Part shown: in pieces, positions 34,551-41,711 of the stretch | Position numbering within the stretch: the first letter of the stretch is position 1 | How the letters are laid out: each line of letters starts with the position of its first letter | Source: Trichlorobacter thiogenes | Lineage (GTDB): Bacteria > Desulfobacterota > Desulfuromonadia > Geobacterales > Pseudopelobacteraceae | Direction: 5' to 3' | NCBI RefSeq assembly: GCF_900167465.1 | Contig: NZ_FUWR01000004.1 | Location: 123,115 to 187,114 of the forward strand | DNA: 64,000 bases | Made by a program: the position numbers and the translations under genes | The notes under the pieces: generated by a model | The model's database searches: none | What the model was told of the DNA's origin: nothing | The model's input: only the letters and a program-made list of their open reading frames with translations

Positions 34551-35238
34551 TGAAGCCCTCCAGTTGATTAACATTTAAAAAAAACTGATCGCCTGTTAAC
34601 GTGGGCAGTGCGGCGTCTTCTTCGGCCTGCCTTGCGTCTTCTGCTGCCTGCTTGGCCTGTTTTTTGGCAGTTGCAGCGGCCTTAATCTGGGCAGAGGCGT
34701 TGAATCCAGCATAATCGCCTTTCAATGCTGCCTGCAGATACCCTGAGGGGTTGGCTTTGGCGTTGGCGCGAGAGTATTCAATTTGAGCTTTTATAAACTC
34801 AATGCTGTTTCCGGCCACCAGTGCGGCAGCAACTGCATCAACTGCGGCAGCTGCTGGAGACCAAACCGACAGCAAGGTCTGAGCCATCAAAATAAAATCA
34901 TCTGTAGTTGTTGTTGTTATTTCTTTTTCTTTTTCTTTTTCTGGTTCTGTTTCTGGCTTTGGTTTTGGTTTTGGCTCGCTTTTATCTTGCGAAACCAAAT
35001 CAAAACCTTTGCTTTTTGGTGGTCGCCCTCCAAGCTTGCCAGATTCAGACCTTTTGTTAATTAAATCAGTTGTTTGAGAAATAAGAAGCTTTCCATATTC
35101 AGTTTTAGGAAGCAGGGTAATAAGGTCAGTTGCGAGCTGCACAGCCCACCTTCCTCGTTCCGCATCATCCTCTATTTTTTGCAATTCTGTGAAAAATTCA
35201 GCTGCGCAAAATTTGAAATTAAATGGTCTATAAGCCAC
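34537..35238 (-). CDS. Unknown protein of the mobilization operon, with Lys/Glu/Pro repeats
   Basis: A 233-residue protein without a domain I recognise. The N-terminal 90 residues are globular (YRPFNFKFCAAEFFTELQK; RGRWAVQLATDLI), then a low-complexity linker (KPKPKPETEPEKEKEKE) coded by six-base repeats at 34919-34980, an alanine-rich helical part and a KQAKQAAEDARQAEED coiled coil. The start is uncertain: GTG 35238 has AAGGGG six bases upstream and follows the AlpA gene without overlap; an ATG at 35283 would overlap it. Position between an AlpA regulator and mobC hints at a role in replication or relaxosome function. Confidence 0.7.
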   Translation of the reverse strand: MAYRPFNFKFCAAEFFTELQKIEDDAERGRWAVQLATDLITLLPKTEYGKLLISQTTDLINKRSESGKLGGRPPKSKGFDLVSQDKSEPKPKPKPETEPEKEKEKEITTTTTDDFILMAQTLLSVWSPAAAAVDAVAAALVAGNSIEFIKAQIEYSRANAKANPSGYLQAALKGDYAGFNASAQIKAAATAKKQAKQAAEDARQAEEDAALPTLTGDQFFLNVNQLEGFNAKQ

Positions 35239-35248
35239 TTTTAACCCC

Positions 35249-35446
35249 TTAACTTTGTGCTGCTGCCTTTTTCTGGTCTTCAAACCACCGTTCTAATAAC
35301 TCGCGAGAATAGAGACAAAGCCTCTTGCTTGGGCGCAAATCAGGCCTTGGGAACCGACCCTCCCGCTGCCACTGATACAGGGTGCTCTGACCTGCTCCGG
35401 TGAGCTGTATTACTTCCTTCAATCGGTAATATTGTTTAGTTAGCAT
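35249..35446 (-). CDS. AlpA/Xis-type helix-turn-helix protein
   Basis: A 65-residue MerR-like winged-helix protein with the AlpA plan: YYRLKEVIQLTGAGQSTLYQW (helix-turn-helix), REGRFPRPDLRP and LYSRELLERWFEDQK. AlpA proteins act as excisionases or activators of integrase genes on P4-type islands; here it heads the mobilization operon. It is the nearest candidate recombination directionality factor for the integrase 1.2 kb away. Confidence 0.88.
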   Translation of the reverse strand: MLTKQYYRLKEVIQLTGAGQSTLYQWQREGRFPRPDLRPSKRLCLYSRELLERWFEDQKKAAAQS

Positions 35447-35889
35447 GCATAACTCCTTTAAATGCTTTGTTTTGCTGCCCTTGTCTGTCTTTTACGCCTT
35501 TTCTCTTGGTCTGTAAAGCAAAAAAGCGTAATAATTTCAATGTGATATAAGATAATACAAATTGCATTCACGAGCACATTGAGAGATGTTTGTAAAAATA
35601 AAAAAATGAAAAAGCGATGTTTTACATAAACAAAATTGGTGTCCAGATAGTGTTAATGCTAAAAAAACAAAATCTAAAAAATTTGTACCCCCAAAAAAAT
35701 ATTTATTATTTTTATGGGTCTGTATTTTTCTGATTTTTAATGTTTGGGTTGAGGTGGGGATGGTTTAAAAAGCTGTGCAATTTTAGGACTGAAAACAGGC
35801 AGATTTTTTTGCAGTAATGGTGTGATTTTTAGAAGGCCGACCAGAGGGAGTGGCCTTCGTTCCCCCTTCAGGCGGCAAGGGCGGGGTTG

Positions 35890-35949
35890 AACAATAGTGC
35901 TGCAAATTTGGAACTGCGAAGCGGGGCCGAATTGTGCAGCACTATTGTT
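35890..35949. other. Large inverted repeat in non-coding DNA, candidate oriT
   Basis: Perfect 15-base arms (AACAATAGTGCTGCA at 35890-35904, complement at 35935-35949) flank a 30-base, GC-rich spacer; an outer AAGGGC/GCCCTT pair extends the match. It lies in the 684-base gap 35447-36130 upstream of the mobilization operon, where oriT is expected. The left part of the gap (35520-35740) is strongly AT-rich with A and T runs and shows no gene. The nic site is not identified. Confidence 0.45.
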
Positions 35950-36130
35950 AGCCCTTGCTCCTCCTAATTCCGCTGAATGTTTTTGTTTGGCTGGCAGAAT
36001 GGCAGTGCTGGTGGTTTGCTGGAAGAGGCGTTCAGGCCGTCCACAAGGTCCATATTCCCGACCGATGAGCAGCCAGTCGGCATGCACGTCATCGGGCTAG
36101 AATTGCGGACCCTGTGGGCGGGGTGATTGG

Positions 36131-36574
36131 TTATATTGATTGATATATTTTACAAAACTCTATAGCTGCGTCGTTTGAAGAAGCAACAAGTCCACCGGTG
36201 AGGCTAAAAGTCAAATCAACTCTAATAACAGACGGTCCTGTGCTTTTCACCATGACATTCAAAGGTACTGTTGCGCCACGCCCGTTAATGACTGCCTGAG
36301 AAGCAGAAATTATCCCTAGTTCTTTATTGGCGTTGATAATTTGATAACCCTTTGAGGCTATTGAGGATAGCAAATTGTCAAAAGCTGCTTGTTTGGTCTT
36401 GCCTTTAAAATATCTATGGCTTTTGAGTGTTTTTCCTGTAGCAGGCGCGCCGGTTACTACAAAATTTGGGGTGCAGGTTTTGTCATAATCAAGGGTTTCT
36501 GCCTTCTGTATGGGGACTCCAGCACAACCAGTCAATAACGTAAAAACAACAAATAGTCCTGATTTTCTAAGCAT
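36131..36574 (-). CDS. Putative lipoprotein of unknown function
   Basis: A 147-residue protein with a lipoprotein signal (FVVFTLLTGCAGV, Cys about residue 17), so it should be membrane-anchored on the periplasmic side. The mature part has a GKTKQAAFDNLLSSIASKGYQI stretch and beta-rich C terminus, but no family I can name. It is a cargo gene between the integrase and the candidate oriT, on the same strand as both neighbours. Confidence 0.7.
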   Translation of the reverse strand: MLRKSGLFVVFTLLTGCAGVPIQKAETLDYDKTCTPNFVVTGAPATGKTLKSHRYFKGKTKQAAFDNLLSSIASKGYQIINANKELGIISASQAVINGRGATVPLNVMVKSTGPSVIRVDLTFSLTGGLVASSNDAAIEFCKIYQSI

Positions 36575-36601
36575 TGTCTACCCTCCTGTGTTTAGTTGTG
36601 G

Positions 36602-37840
36602 TCAGGCCACCTGCTTGATTGGGATCACCTTCGCCCCCGCCTTCAGGCCGTCAAGGTAGTCACTCCAGTGCTGCATCATCCGCCGCCGATCATCAATAAA
36701 CGCCGTCCGATTGTAAGCTCTGCCGTTTGGGTCTTTGACGGCATGTGCAAGCTGATGTTCAATAATATCAGGCCGAAAGCCTAACACCTCGTCGAGAATA
36801 GTCCGGGCCGTTGCCCTGAAGCCGTGGGCGGTTACTGTGTCACGGTCATACCCCATGCGCCGAAAGCAGGTGTTTAAGGTGTTGTCTGAAATGGGGCGCT
36901 CTGACGATAATATAGAGGGGAAAACATATCTTCCGCTGCCTGTCAGTGGCCTGATCTCTTCCAAAATTGATAGTGACTGATTGGAGAGGGGGACAATATG
37001 GGCATTGCGCATCTTCATTTTTTCAGCTGGAATACTAATCTGTGCAGCCGCAGTATCAATTTCCGACCATTCAAGGTGCCGCAGTTCTCCTGGGCGCATT
37101 AATAGCATGGGAAGCAGTCGTAAGGCGCAGCGGGTTTCTAAAGTGCCGGTATAGTCGTCTATTGAACGCAGTAGGGGAGCAAGTTCTTTCGGGTCGGTGA
37201 CGGCTGCAAAGTGGCGCTTTTCAACTTTGCGGAACAGCTCGGAAGGCTTCAGGGCCGCTGATGGATCATATTCAAGCAAACCGTGGGCCACGGCATGCCT
37301 AAACACTTGACCGCAAATAACCTTTACCCGCTTTGCAGCTTCTACAGTTCCTCGCGCCTCTATCTTAAGTAGCATGGTGCGGACATCCGCAGCCGTGACC
37401 TCTGCAATCGGTTTACTGCCGAATGCTGGCAGTATGTAGTTATCAAGCCGCCCTTTGACTGATACTGCGTGGCTCTTTACCCATTCCAGCTTACGCTTTT
37501 GAAACCATTCACCGGCCACTACTTCAAAAATGGAGGCTGCAGCGACTTCAGCGGCCTCTACGGCTGCTTTTTTCTCTTGATTTGGGTCGATGTCGTTTGC
37601 GAGCTTACGACGGGCTTCATCGCGTCGCTGGCGTGCTTCCGAGAGCGTTATTTCCGGGTAAGACTTAAGAAAGAGGGTTTTGCGTTTGCCGTCAAACACA
37701 TAATCAAAGCGCCACAGCTTCCCGCCGCTGGGGGTGATCAGGATATAGAGACCGCCGCCATCGGTCAGCTTGTACTGTTTGTCCTTTGGCTTGGCGTTTT
37801 TAACTTGTAGGTCGGTAAGTGGTAAAACCCGCTTAGGCAT
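36602..37840 (-). CDS. P4-type tyrosine site-specific integrase
   Basis: A 412-residue integrase. N-terminal DUF4102 arm-binding domain (residues 1-90: LTDLQVKNAKPKDKQYKLTDGGGLYI), core-binding helices, then the catalytic domain with Arg in PGELRHLEWSEI, HGFRATART, and the terminal HAVKDPNGRAYNRTAF with the Tyr nucleophile. It recombines the island into the adjacent tRNA-Ser(CGA). The start is ATG 37840, preceded by an AGGGGG site; an upstream in-frame extension begins in the arm-site region and is unlikely. Confidence 0.95.
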   Translation of the reverse strand: MPKRVLPLTDLQVKNAKPKDKQYKLTDGGGLYILITPSGGKLWRFDYVFDGKRKTLFLKSYPEITLSEARQRRDEARRKLANDIDPNQEKKAAVEAAEVAAASIFEVVAGEWFQKRKLEWVKSHAVSVKGRLDNYILPAFGSKPIAEVTAADVRTMLLKIEARGTVEAAKRVKVICGQVFRHAVAHGLLEYDPSAALKPSELFRKVEKRHFAAVTDPKELAPLLRSIDDYTGTLETRCALRLLPMLLMRPGELRHLEWSEIDTAAAQISIPAEKMKMRNAHIVPLSNQSLSILEEIRPLTGSGRYVFPSILSSERPISDNTLNTCFRRMGYDRDTVTAHGFRATARTILDEVLGFRPDIIEHQLAHAVKDPNGRAYNRTAFIDDRRRMMQHWSDYLDGLKAGAKVIPIKQVA

Positions 37841-37850
37841 TGAGCCCCCT

Positions 37851-37907
37851 TTTTTTACGGTGTTTTTATGCGGTGTTTTGCGAACACCGTAACGTAAACC
37901 GTAAAAA
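37851..37907. promoter_or_regulatory. Possible integrase arm-type sites (integrase end)
   Basis: TTTTTTACGGT (37851-37861) is the exact inverse of ACCGTAAAAAA at 21380-21390; ACCGTAAAAA (37898-37907) is a direct near-copy. In between lie GGTGTTTT and AACACC repeats, giving a dense set of possible integrase or excisionase sites upstream of int. Confidence 0.4.
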
Positions 37908-37958
37908 CTTCCAGAGGGAAGCATATCAATACAGAGTTAGTCATACAACAAAAAAGAA

Positions 37959-37983
37959 AAAGCCCCTTGATTTAAGGGGCTTT
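37959..37983 (-). terminator. Minus-strand terminator after tRNA-Ser(CGA), supplied by the island
   Basis: Ten-base stem (AAAGCCCCTT at 37959-37968 with 37974-37983) followed on the minus strand by TTCTTTTTTG. It ends the tRNA-Ser transcript within the island. A GCCGGACT direct repeat (37993-38000, 38004-38011) lies between it and the tRNA. Confidence 0.75.
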
Positions 37984-38016
37984 ACATATAAAGCCGGACT
38001 ATGCCGGACTAGTTGC

Positions 38017-38104
38017 TGGCGGAGGGGCAGGGATTCGAACCCTGGGTACCTTGCGGTACAACAGATTTCGAGTCTGTCACCTTCGACCTCTCGGACACCC
38101 CTCC
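38017..38104 (-). tRNA. tRNA-Ser (anticodon CGA), island integration site
   Basis: Minus strand, 85-base body plus encoded CCA (38019-38017). The acceptor GGAGGGG pairs with CCCCTCC; the anticodon stem-loop ACAGACTCGAAATCTGT gives CGA; the variable arm TACCGCAAGGTA is long, as in class II tRNAs. The T arm and acceptor 3' part contain the attachment repeat GGGGCAGGGATT. Its last bases are therefore probably island-derived, keeping the tRNA intact. Confidence 0.95.
38024..38035. repeat. Proximal attachment repeat of the island
   Basis: Second copy of GGGGCAGGGATT (first at 21298-21309), inside tRNA-Ser(CGA). The two copies bracket a 16.7-kb segment with an integrase at this end. Confidence 0.7.
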
Positions 38105-38112
38105 TGAAAAAA

Positions 38113-38132
38113 CGGCCTGATTGCTCAGGCCG
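38113..38132 (-). terminator. Terminator after tadA
   Basis: An eight-base perfect stem (CGGCCTGA/TCAGGCCG, loop four bases) followed on the minus strand by six T residues. It would stop tadA transcripts before the tRNA. Confidence 0.8.
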
Positions 38133-38137
38133 CATTG

Positions 38138-38166
38138 TCTATACATCATGCAGGCAAAAAACTCAA
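38138..38166 (-). promoter_or_regulatory. Promoter of tRNA-Ser(CGA), overlapping the tadA stop codon
   Basis: Minus strand: TTGAGT (38166-38161), 17 bases, TATAGA (38143-38138). The expected start is at the upstream edge of the tadA terminator hairpin, so tRNA transcription starts as upstream transcription ends. Confidence 0.5.
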
Positions 38167-38645
38167 CCTTGTCCTTGTATGCTACGCTTTTTTCGACGCA
38201 GCTCAGAGAAAAAAGCGGTTAACAGACCGGAACATTCCTGTTGTCTGATGTTACTGATCAGTTCGCAGCTATGGTTAAGTCGCGGGTCGTTGGAAAGGTC
38301 ATACAATGACCCGGCTGCACCGGCTTTGGGGTCGAAACAGCCAAAGACCACCGTGGGAATGCGTGCAAGTAATATTGCTCCCATGCACATCAGGCAGGGC
38401 TCAAGGGTTACATACAGGGTGCTCTCAAGCAGCCGCCAGTTACCCAGGCGGCGGGCAGCCTTGCGAATTGCCAACAGCTCGGCGTGTGCAGCGGGGTCTT
38501 GTTTGGTTTCGCGCAGGTTGTGGGCGCGGGCAATGATCTTGTTGTCCTGAACAATGACGCAGCCGATCGGTACTTCAGCAATGGCCTCTGCTTTACGTGC
38601 TTCAGCAATTGCCTTGTTCATCCAGTAATCGTGAGTACGTATCAT
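38163..38645 (-). CDS. tadA: tRNA-specific adenosine deaminase
   Basis: A 160-residue zinc deaminase that converts A34 of tRNA-Arg(ACG) to inosine; that tRNA is encoded at 18.5 kb. Seen: the catalytic HAELLAIRKA and zinc ligands in LEPCLMCMGAILLARI, plus FDPKAGAAGSLYDL, the substrate loop of TadA. ATG 38645 is preferred (AAGGA upstream); a GTG at 38663 would add six residues. It lies just upstream of tRNA-Ser(CGA), outside the island. Confidence 0.95.
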   Translation of the reverse strand: MIRTHDYWMNKAIAEARKAEAIAEVPIGCVIVQDNKIIARAHNLRETKQDPAAHAELLAIRKAARRLGNWRLLESTLYVTLEPCLMCMGAILLARIPTVVFGCFDPKAGAAGSLYDLSNDPRLNHSCELISNIRQQECSGLLTAFFSELRRKKRSIQGQG

Positions 38646-38731
38646 CTCGTTTTTCCTTGTCACGCCCGGTGAGCACCGGGAAGTCAGTGGGGCAGTTGGT
38701 CATGCGTCAGATGCGATAATAGAGAATAGTG

Positions 38732-38746
38732 TTGGACTCAGTCCAA
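38732..38746. promoter_or_regulatory. Palindrome upstream of the YjfB-like gene
   Basis: TTGGACTCAGTCCAA is a perfect palindrome around one central base, 61 bases before the start codon, in the 162-base gap between divergent tadA and the YjfB-like gene. It looks like a repressor operator; the protein is unknown. Confidence 0.4.
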
Positions 38747-38807
38747 TAAATATTTGCATTATTTCAGGTGGAGTGGAATACTAACAGCAAGAGAAGGAGG
38801 TGCAACC

Positions 38808-38999
38808 ATGGACGTAAGTTCAATAGCAGGTGCAGCAGCTCTTATGCAGTCATCTCAGAGCCAACAGGCGCTGTCAGCATCGATGATCAAGATGAATGCA
38901 GAGTCGCAGAGCAAGATCGCAGAGATGATCCAGAAGGGTGCCCAGTCGATGCCTCAGCCAAGCCAAAGCTCTGTTTCTGGTTTTTCCACCTACGCTTAA
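38808..38999 (+). CDS. YjfB-like putative motility protein
   Basis: A 63-residue protein opening MDVSSIAGAAALMQSSQ, with a Gln/Ser/Met-rich amphipathic helix and a short disordered tail. The start and size match the YjfB_motility family, small proteins often near flagellar or chemotaxis genes, with no proven function. A very strong GAAGGAGG site precedes ATG 38808, so longer in-frame starts upstream are unlikely. Confidence 0.75.
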   Translation: MDVSSIAGAAALMQSSQSQQALSASMIKMNAESQSKIAEMIQKGAQSMPQPSQSSVSGFSTYA

Positions 39000-39041
39000 T
39001 GTAAGTGCAAGCACAGTAAGCGGCACCAATAGTTTTTATTG

Positions 39042-39077
39042 ACTCCTGAAGCCAGCTGGTTTCAGGAGTATTTTTTT
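39042..39077 (+). terminator. Terminator of the YjfB-like gene
   Basis: Nine-base stem (ACTCCTGAA 39042-39050, TTCAGGAGT 39061-39069), a ten-base loop containing CCAGCTGG, then a run of seven T. Confidence 0.85.
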
Positions 39078-39126
39078 GCCTATGGGTCCGGGCTGGCTTC
39101 GGCAGGGGAGTAGCCGCCTGATGGTT

Positions 39127-39153
39127 GTTGTGCTATTAAGGTAACAGCACAAC
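39127..39153. promoter_or_regulatory. Inverted repeat upstream of the efflux operon
   Basis: GTTGTGCT (39127-39134) and AGCACAAC (39146-39153) form an eight-base inverted repeat 24 bases before the HlyD start. It may be an operator or a leader hairpin for the efflux operon. Confidence 0.35.
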
Positions 39154-39177
39154 GTTGGGCGTAAGGGAGTGGTTTCG

Positions 39178-40164
39178 ATGAACAAGAAAATATTTCTCAT
39201 ACTGCTTGGTGCAGCGGTTATTGCACTGGTGGTAGGTGTTGTAATGCGACGGAACCAAACGGTGAATGGTGGCGTGCTAAGGCTTACCGGAACCATTGAA
39301 ACCACCACGGTGGCAGTTGCCTTCAAGGTGCCGGGGCGGCTGAAAGAGCGGCTGGTTGATGAGGGGCAGCTGGTAAAGATCGGGCAGATAGTTGCCCGGT
39401 TGGATGATGACGAGCTGAAGGATGAGCGTACCGTCCGGTCTGCAGATCAGCAGGCCGCACAGGCTGCTCTGGCAGATCTGAAGGCAGGTAGTCGGCAGGA
39501 AGAGATTGCTGCCAGCGGAGCAACCCTTGCCCGCCTTAAGGCAGAGGCGGACCGGGCAGCTCAGGATGCAACCCGTGCTGAGGCGCTGTTTAAAAAAGAG
39601 GTGATACCGCGTAAGGAGCTTGATGCCGCCAGGGCAGCAAAGGATGCAACCGCCGCTGCAGTGCGTGAGGGGGATGAACGGTTGAGGCTGGTAAAGGTTG
39701 GCCCCCGTCCTGACACCATAAAGCAGGCTCAAGCCCGGTTGGAAGGTGCCGCTGCAGCCAGGTCTCTGGCTGATACCCGTTTGTCACAAGCAGTTCTTGC
39801 AGCGCCGATCAGTGGCACCGTCATGGCCAAACATGCCGAGCCTGGTGAACTGCTGGCCGCAGGTAGTCCGGTGATCACCGTGGCCAAAATGGATGAGGTC
39901 TGGGTTCGGGCCTATCTGCCGGAGACGCAACTGGGCAAGATCAAGCTGGGCCAGCAGGTTTCAGTCAGCAGTGATACCTGGAAAGGGCGGACCTATCAGG
40001 GAACGGTCAGCTTTATCGCCTCAGAAGCCGAGTTTACCCCCCGTAACGTCCAGACTGAGGCAGAACGGGTTAAGCTGGTCTACCGGATCAAGATTACCAT
40101 TGCCAACCCGAAGCAGGAGCTGAAGCCGGGTATGCCGGTGGACGCCGTAATTGCGACGCCGTAA
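39178..40164 (+). CDS. HlyD-family periplasmic adaptor (membrane fusion protein)
   Basis: A 328-residue protein with an N-terminal membrane anchor (KKIFLILLGAAVIALVVGVVM), a biotinyl-lipoyl-like half (GTIETTTVAVAFKVPGRL), an alpha hairpin rich in Ala/Arg/Glu (residues 85-195), and the returning beta-barrel (APISGTVMAKHAEPGELLAAGSPV). It links an inner-membrane ABC exporter to an outer-membrane channel. ATG 39178 has GGGAG eight bases upstream; a GTG nine bases earlier lacks a site. It is first of a four-gene operon resembling YbhGFSR/YhiI-RbbA systems. Confidence 0.92.
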   Translation: MNKKIFLILLGAAVIALVVGVVMRRNQTVNGGVLRLTGTIETTTVAVAFKVPGRLKERLVDEGQLVKIGQIVARLDDDELKDERTVRSADQQAAQAALADLKAGSRQEEIAASGATLARLKAEADRAAQDATRAEALFKKEVIPRKELDAARAAKDATAAAVREGDERLRLVKVGPRPDTIKQAQARLEGAAAARSLADTRLSQAVLAAPISGTVMAKHAEPGELLAAGSPVITVAKMDEVWVRAYLPETQLGKIKLGQQVSVSSDTWKGRTYQGTVSFIASEAEFTPRNVQTEAERVKLVYRIKITIANPKQELKPGMPVDAVIATP

Positions 40165-40178
40165 TCCAGCGCAGCCCT

Positions 40179-41711
40179 ATGCATGCTATTGAAATCTCCA
40201 ACCTCACCAAACTCTTCGCTGATCTGACTGCCGTTGATGATCTGAACCTTACCATTCCCAAGGGTGAACTGTTCGGTCTGGTGGGGTCTGACGGAGCAGG
40301 CAAGACCACTACCCTGCGGATGCTGACCGGTGTGCTGGATGCCAGCAGTGGCGCGGCCACGGTACTGGGGTGTGCCTGTCATGATCTGGAGCCGGTCCGC
40401 TCCCATATCGGTTACATGAGCCAGCGCTTCGGGCTTTACCCTGACCTGACCGTAATGGAAAATATTCGCTTCCATGCAGATATCTTCGGCGTGCCAAAGG
40501 GGGAGTGGATCACACGGGCCGAGCGCCTCCTGGCAATGAGCGGCCTGCAGCCGTTTGTTAAGCGTCGTGCCGGTGCGCTGTCCGGCGGCATGAAACAAAA
40601 GCTGGGGCTCTGCTGTGCCCTGATCCATACTCCCACGGTGCTGTTCCTTGATGAGCCTACCAACGGCGTTGATCCGGTCTCCCGCCGCGATTTCTGGCGT
40701 ATTCTCGATACCCTGCTGGCTGAAGGGGTCACCATTGTGGTGGCCACCGCTTACCTGGATGAGGCGGAGCGCTGTCATCGGGTTGGGCTGCTGCATCACG
40801 GCCGGCTTTTGGCCTGTGACACGCCGCAGAACCTGAAGGCGTTGGCAGATCCGGTTATTGCAGGTCCCACCCTTGAAGATGTCTTTATTACCGTCATGGG
40901 AGAAGGGGCGGATACGGCAGTCAAGCGCAGGCCAGCGCCTGATCTGCGCTCCGCTGCTCCTGCGGTCATTCTTGAGGGGCTGACCCGCTGCTTTGGCGAT
41001 TTTATTGCCGTCAACAAGATCAGTCTGACCGTGCCGAAAGGGGAGATATTTGGCTTCCTTGGACCGAACGGTGCCGGAAAATCCACCACCATCAGGATGC
41101 TGTGCGGCATCCTTGAGCCGAGCAGTGGCGATGGCCAGGTGGCGGGCTATGATGTTGCCACCCAAGCCGAGCTGATCAAGGAAAACATCGGCTACATGAG
41201 CCAGAAATTCTCTCTGTATGAAGACCTGACCGTGGCAGAGAATATCGCCTTCTACGGCGGCATCTATCGGCTGCCTGCCAAACAGCTGGCTGAGCGGGCT
41301 GATTGGGTGATTGAGATGGCCGGGCTGGCTGAACGTCGCCATTCCAAGGCCGGTGAGCTCTCTGCAGGCTGGAGGCAGCGGCTGGCCCTGGGCTGCGCCC
41401 TGCTGCACAAACCGCCGATCATCTTTCTGGATGAACCAACCGCCGGGGTTGATCCCCTCAACCGTCGCCGTTTCTGGCAGCTGATCCACCACCTGGCAGC
41501 TGATGGTGTCACGGTCTTTGTTACCACCCACTACATGGATGAGGCTGAATACTGCGACCGCTTGGCCCTGATCTATCGCGGGGAGTTGGTGGCGGTGGGG
41601 ACGCCTTTTGAGCTGAAACAGCAACGAATGGTGGATGGTCTGTTACCCAGCCTGGAGCAGGTCTTTATTGATCTGATTGAAGAACGGGATAGGCAGGAGG
41701 GTGTAGTCTGA
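40179..41711 (+). CDS. Double-domain ABC transporter ATPase
   Basis: A 510-residue protein with two complete nucleotide-binding domains. First: Walker A GSDGAGKTTT, signature LSGGMKQKL, Walker B VLFLDEPTNGVDP. Second: GPNGAGKSTT, LSAGWRQRL, IIFLDEPTAGVDP. The second signature has Ala and Trp in place of the usual GGQ-type residues, a common variant. The fused pair works with the two ABC-2 permeases that follow; the ATG of the first permease overlaps its stop codon by one base. Confidence 0.95.
   Translation: MHAIEISNLTKLFADLTAVDDLNLTIPKGELFGLVGSDGAGKTTTLRMLTGVLDASSGAATVLGCACHDLEPVRSHIGYMSQRFGLYPDLTVMENIRFHADIFGVPKGEWITRAERLLAMSGLQPFVKRRAGALSGGMKQKLGLCCALIHTPTVLFLDEPTNGVDPVSRRDFWRILDTLLAEGVTIVVATAYLDEAERCHRVGLLHHGRLLACDTPQNLKALADPVIAGPTLEDVFITVMGEGADTAVKRRPAPDLRSAAPAVILEGLTRCFGDFIAVNKISLTVPKGEIFGFLGPNGAGKSTTIRMLCGILEPSSGDGQVAGYDVATQAELIKENIGYMSQKFSLYEDLTVAENIAFYGGIYRLPAKQLAERADWVIEMAGLAERRHSKAGELSAGWRQRLALGCALLHKPPIIFLDEPTAGVDPLNRRRFWQLIHHLAADGVTVFVTTHYMDEAEYCDRLALIYRGELVAVGTPFELKQQRMVDGLLPSLEQVFIDLIEERDRQEGVV

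Noticed and set aside
34919..34980. Six-base repeats coding Lys-Glu and Lys-Pro runs, possible phase-variable tract
   Set aside because: The unit is a multiple of three, so slippage would change length but not the reading frame; treated as a low-complexity linker.
34783..35064. 93-codon frame with long Phe/Trp runs opposite the Lys/Glu-rich gene
   Set aside because: The composition is explained by the complement of the Lys/Glu/Pro repeat; no start signal.
40080..41624. 514-codon open frame antisense to the double ABC ATPase gene
   Set aside because: It is a shadow of a GC-rich conserved gene with all ABC motifs on the other strand; the antisense product has no recognisable motif or ribosome site.
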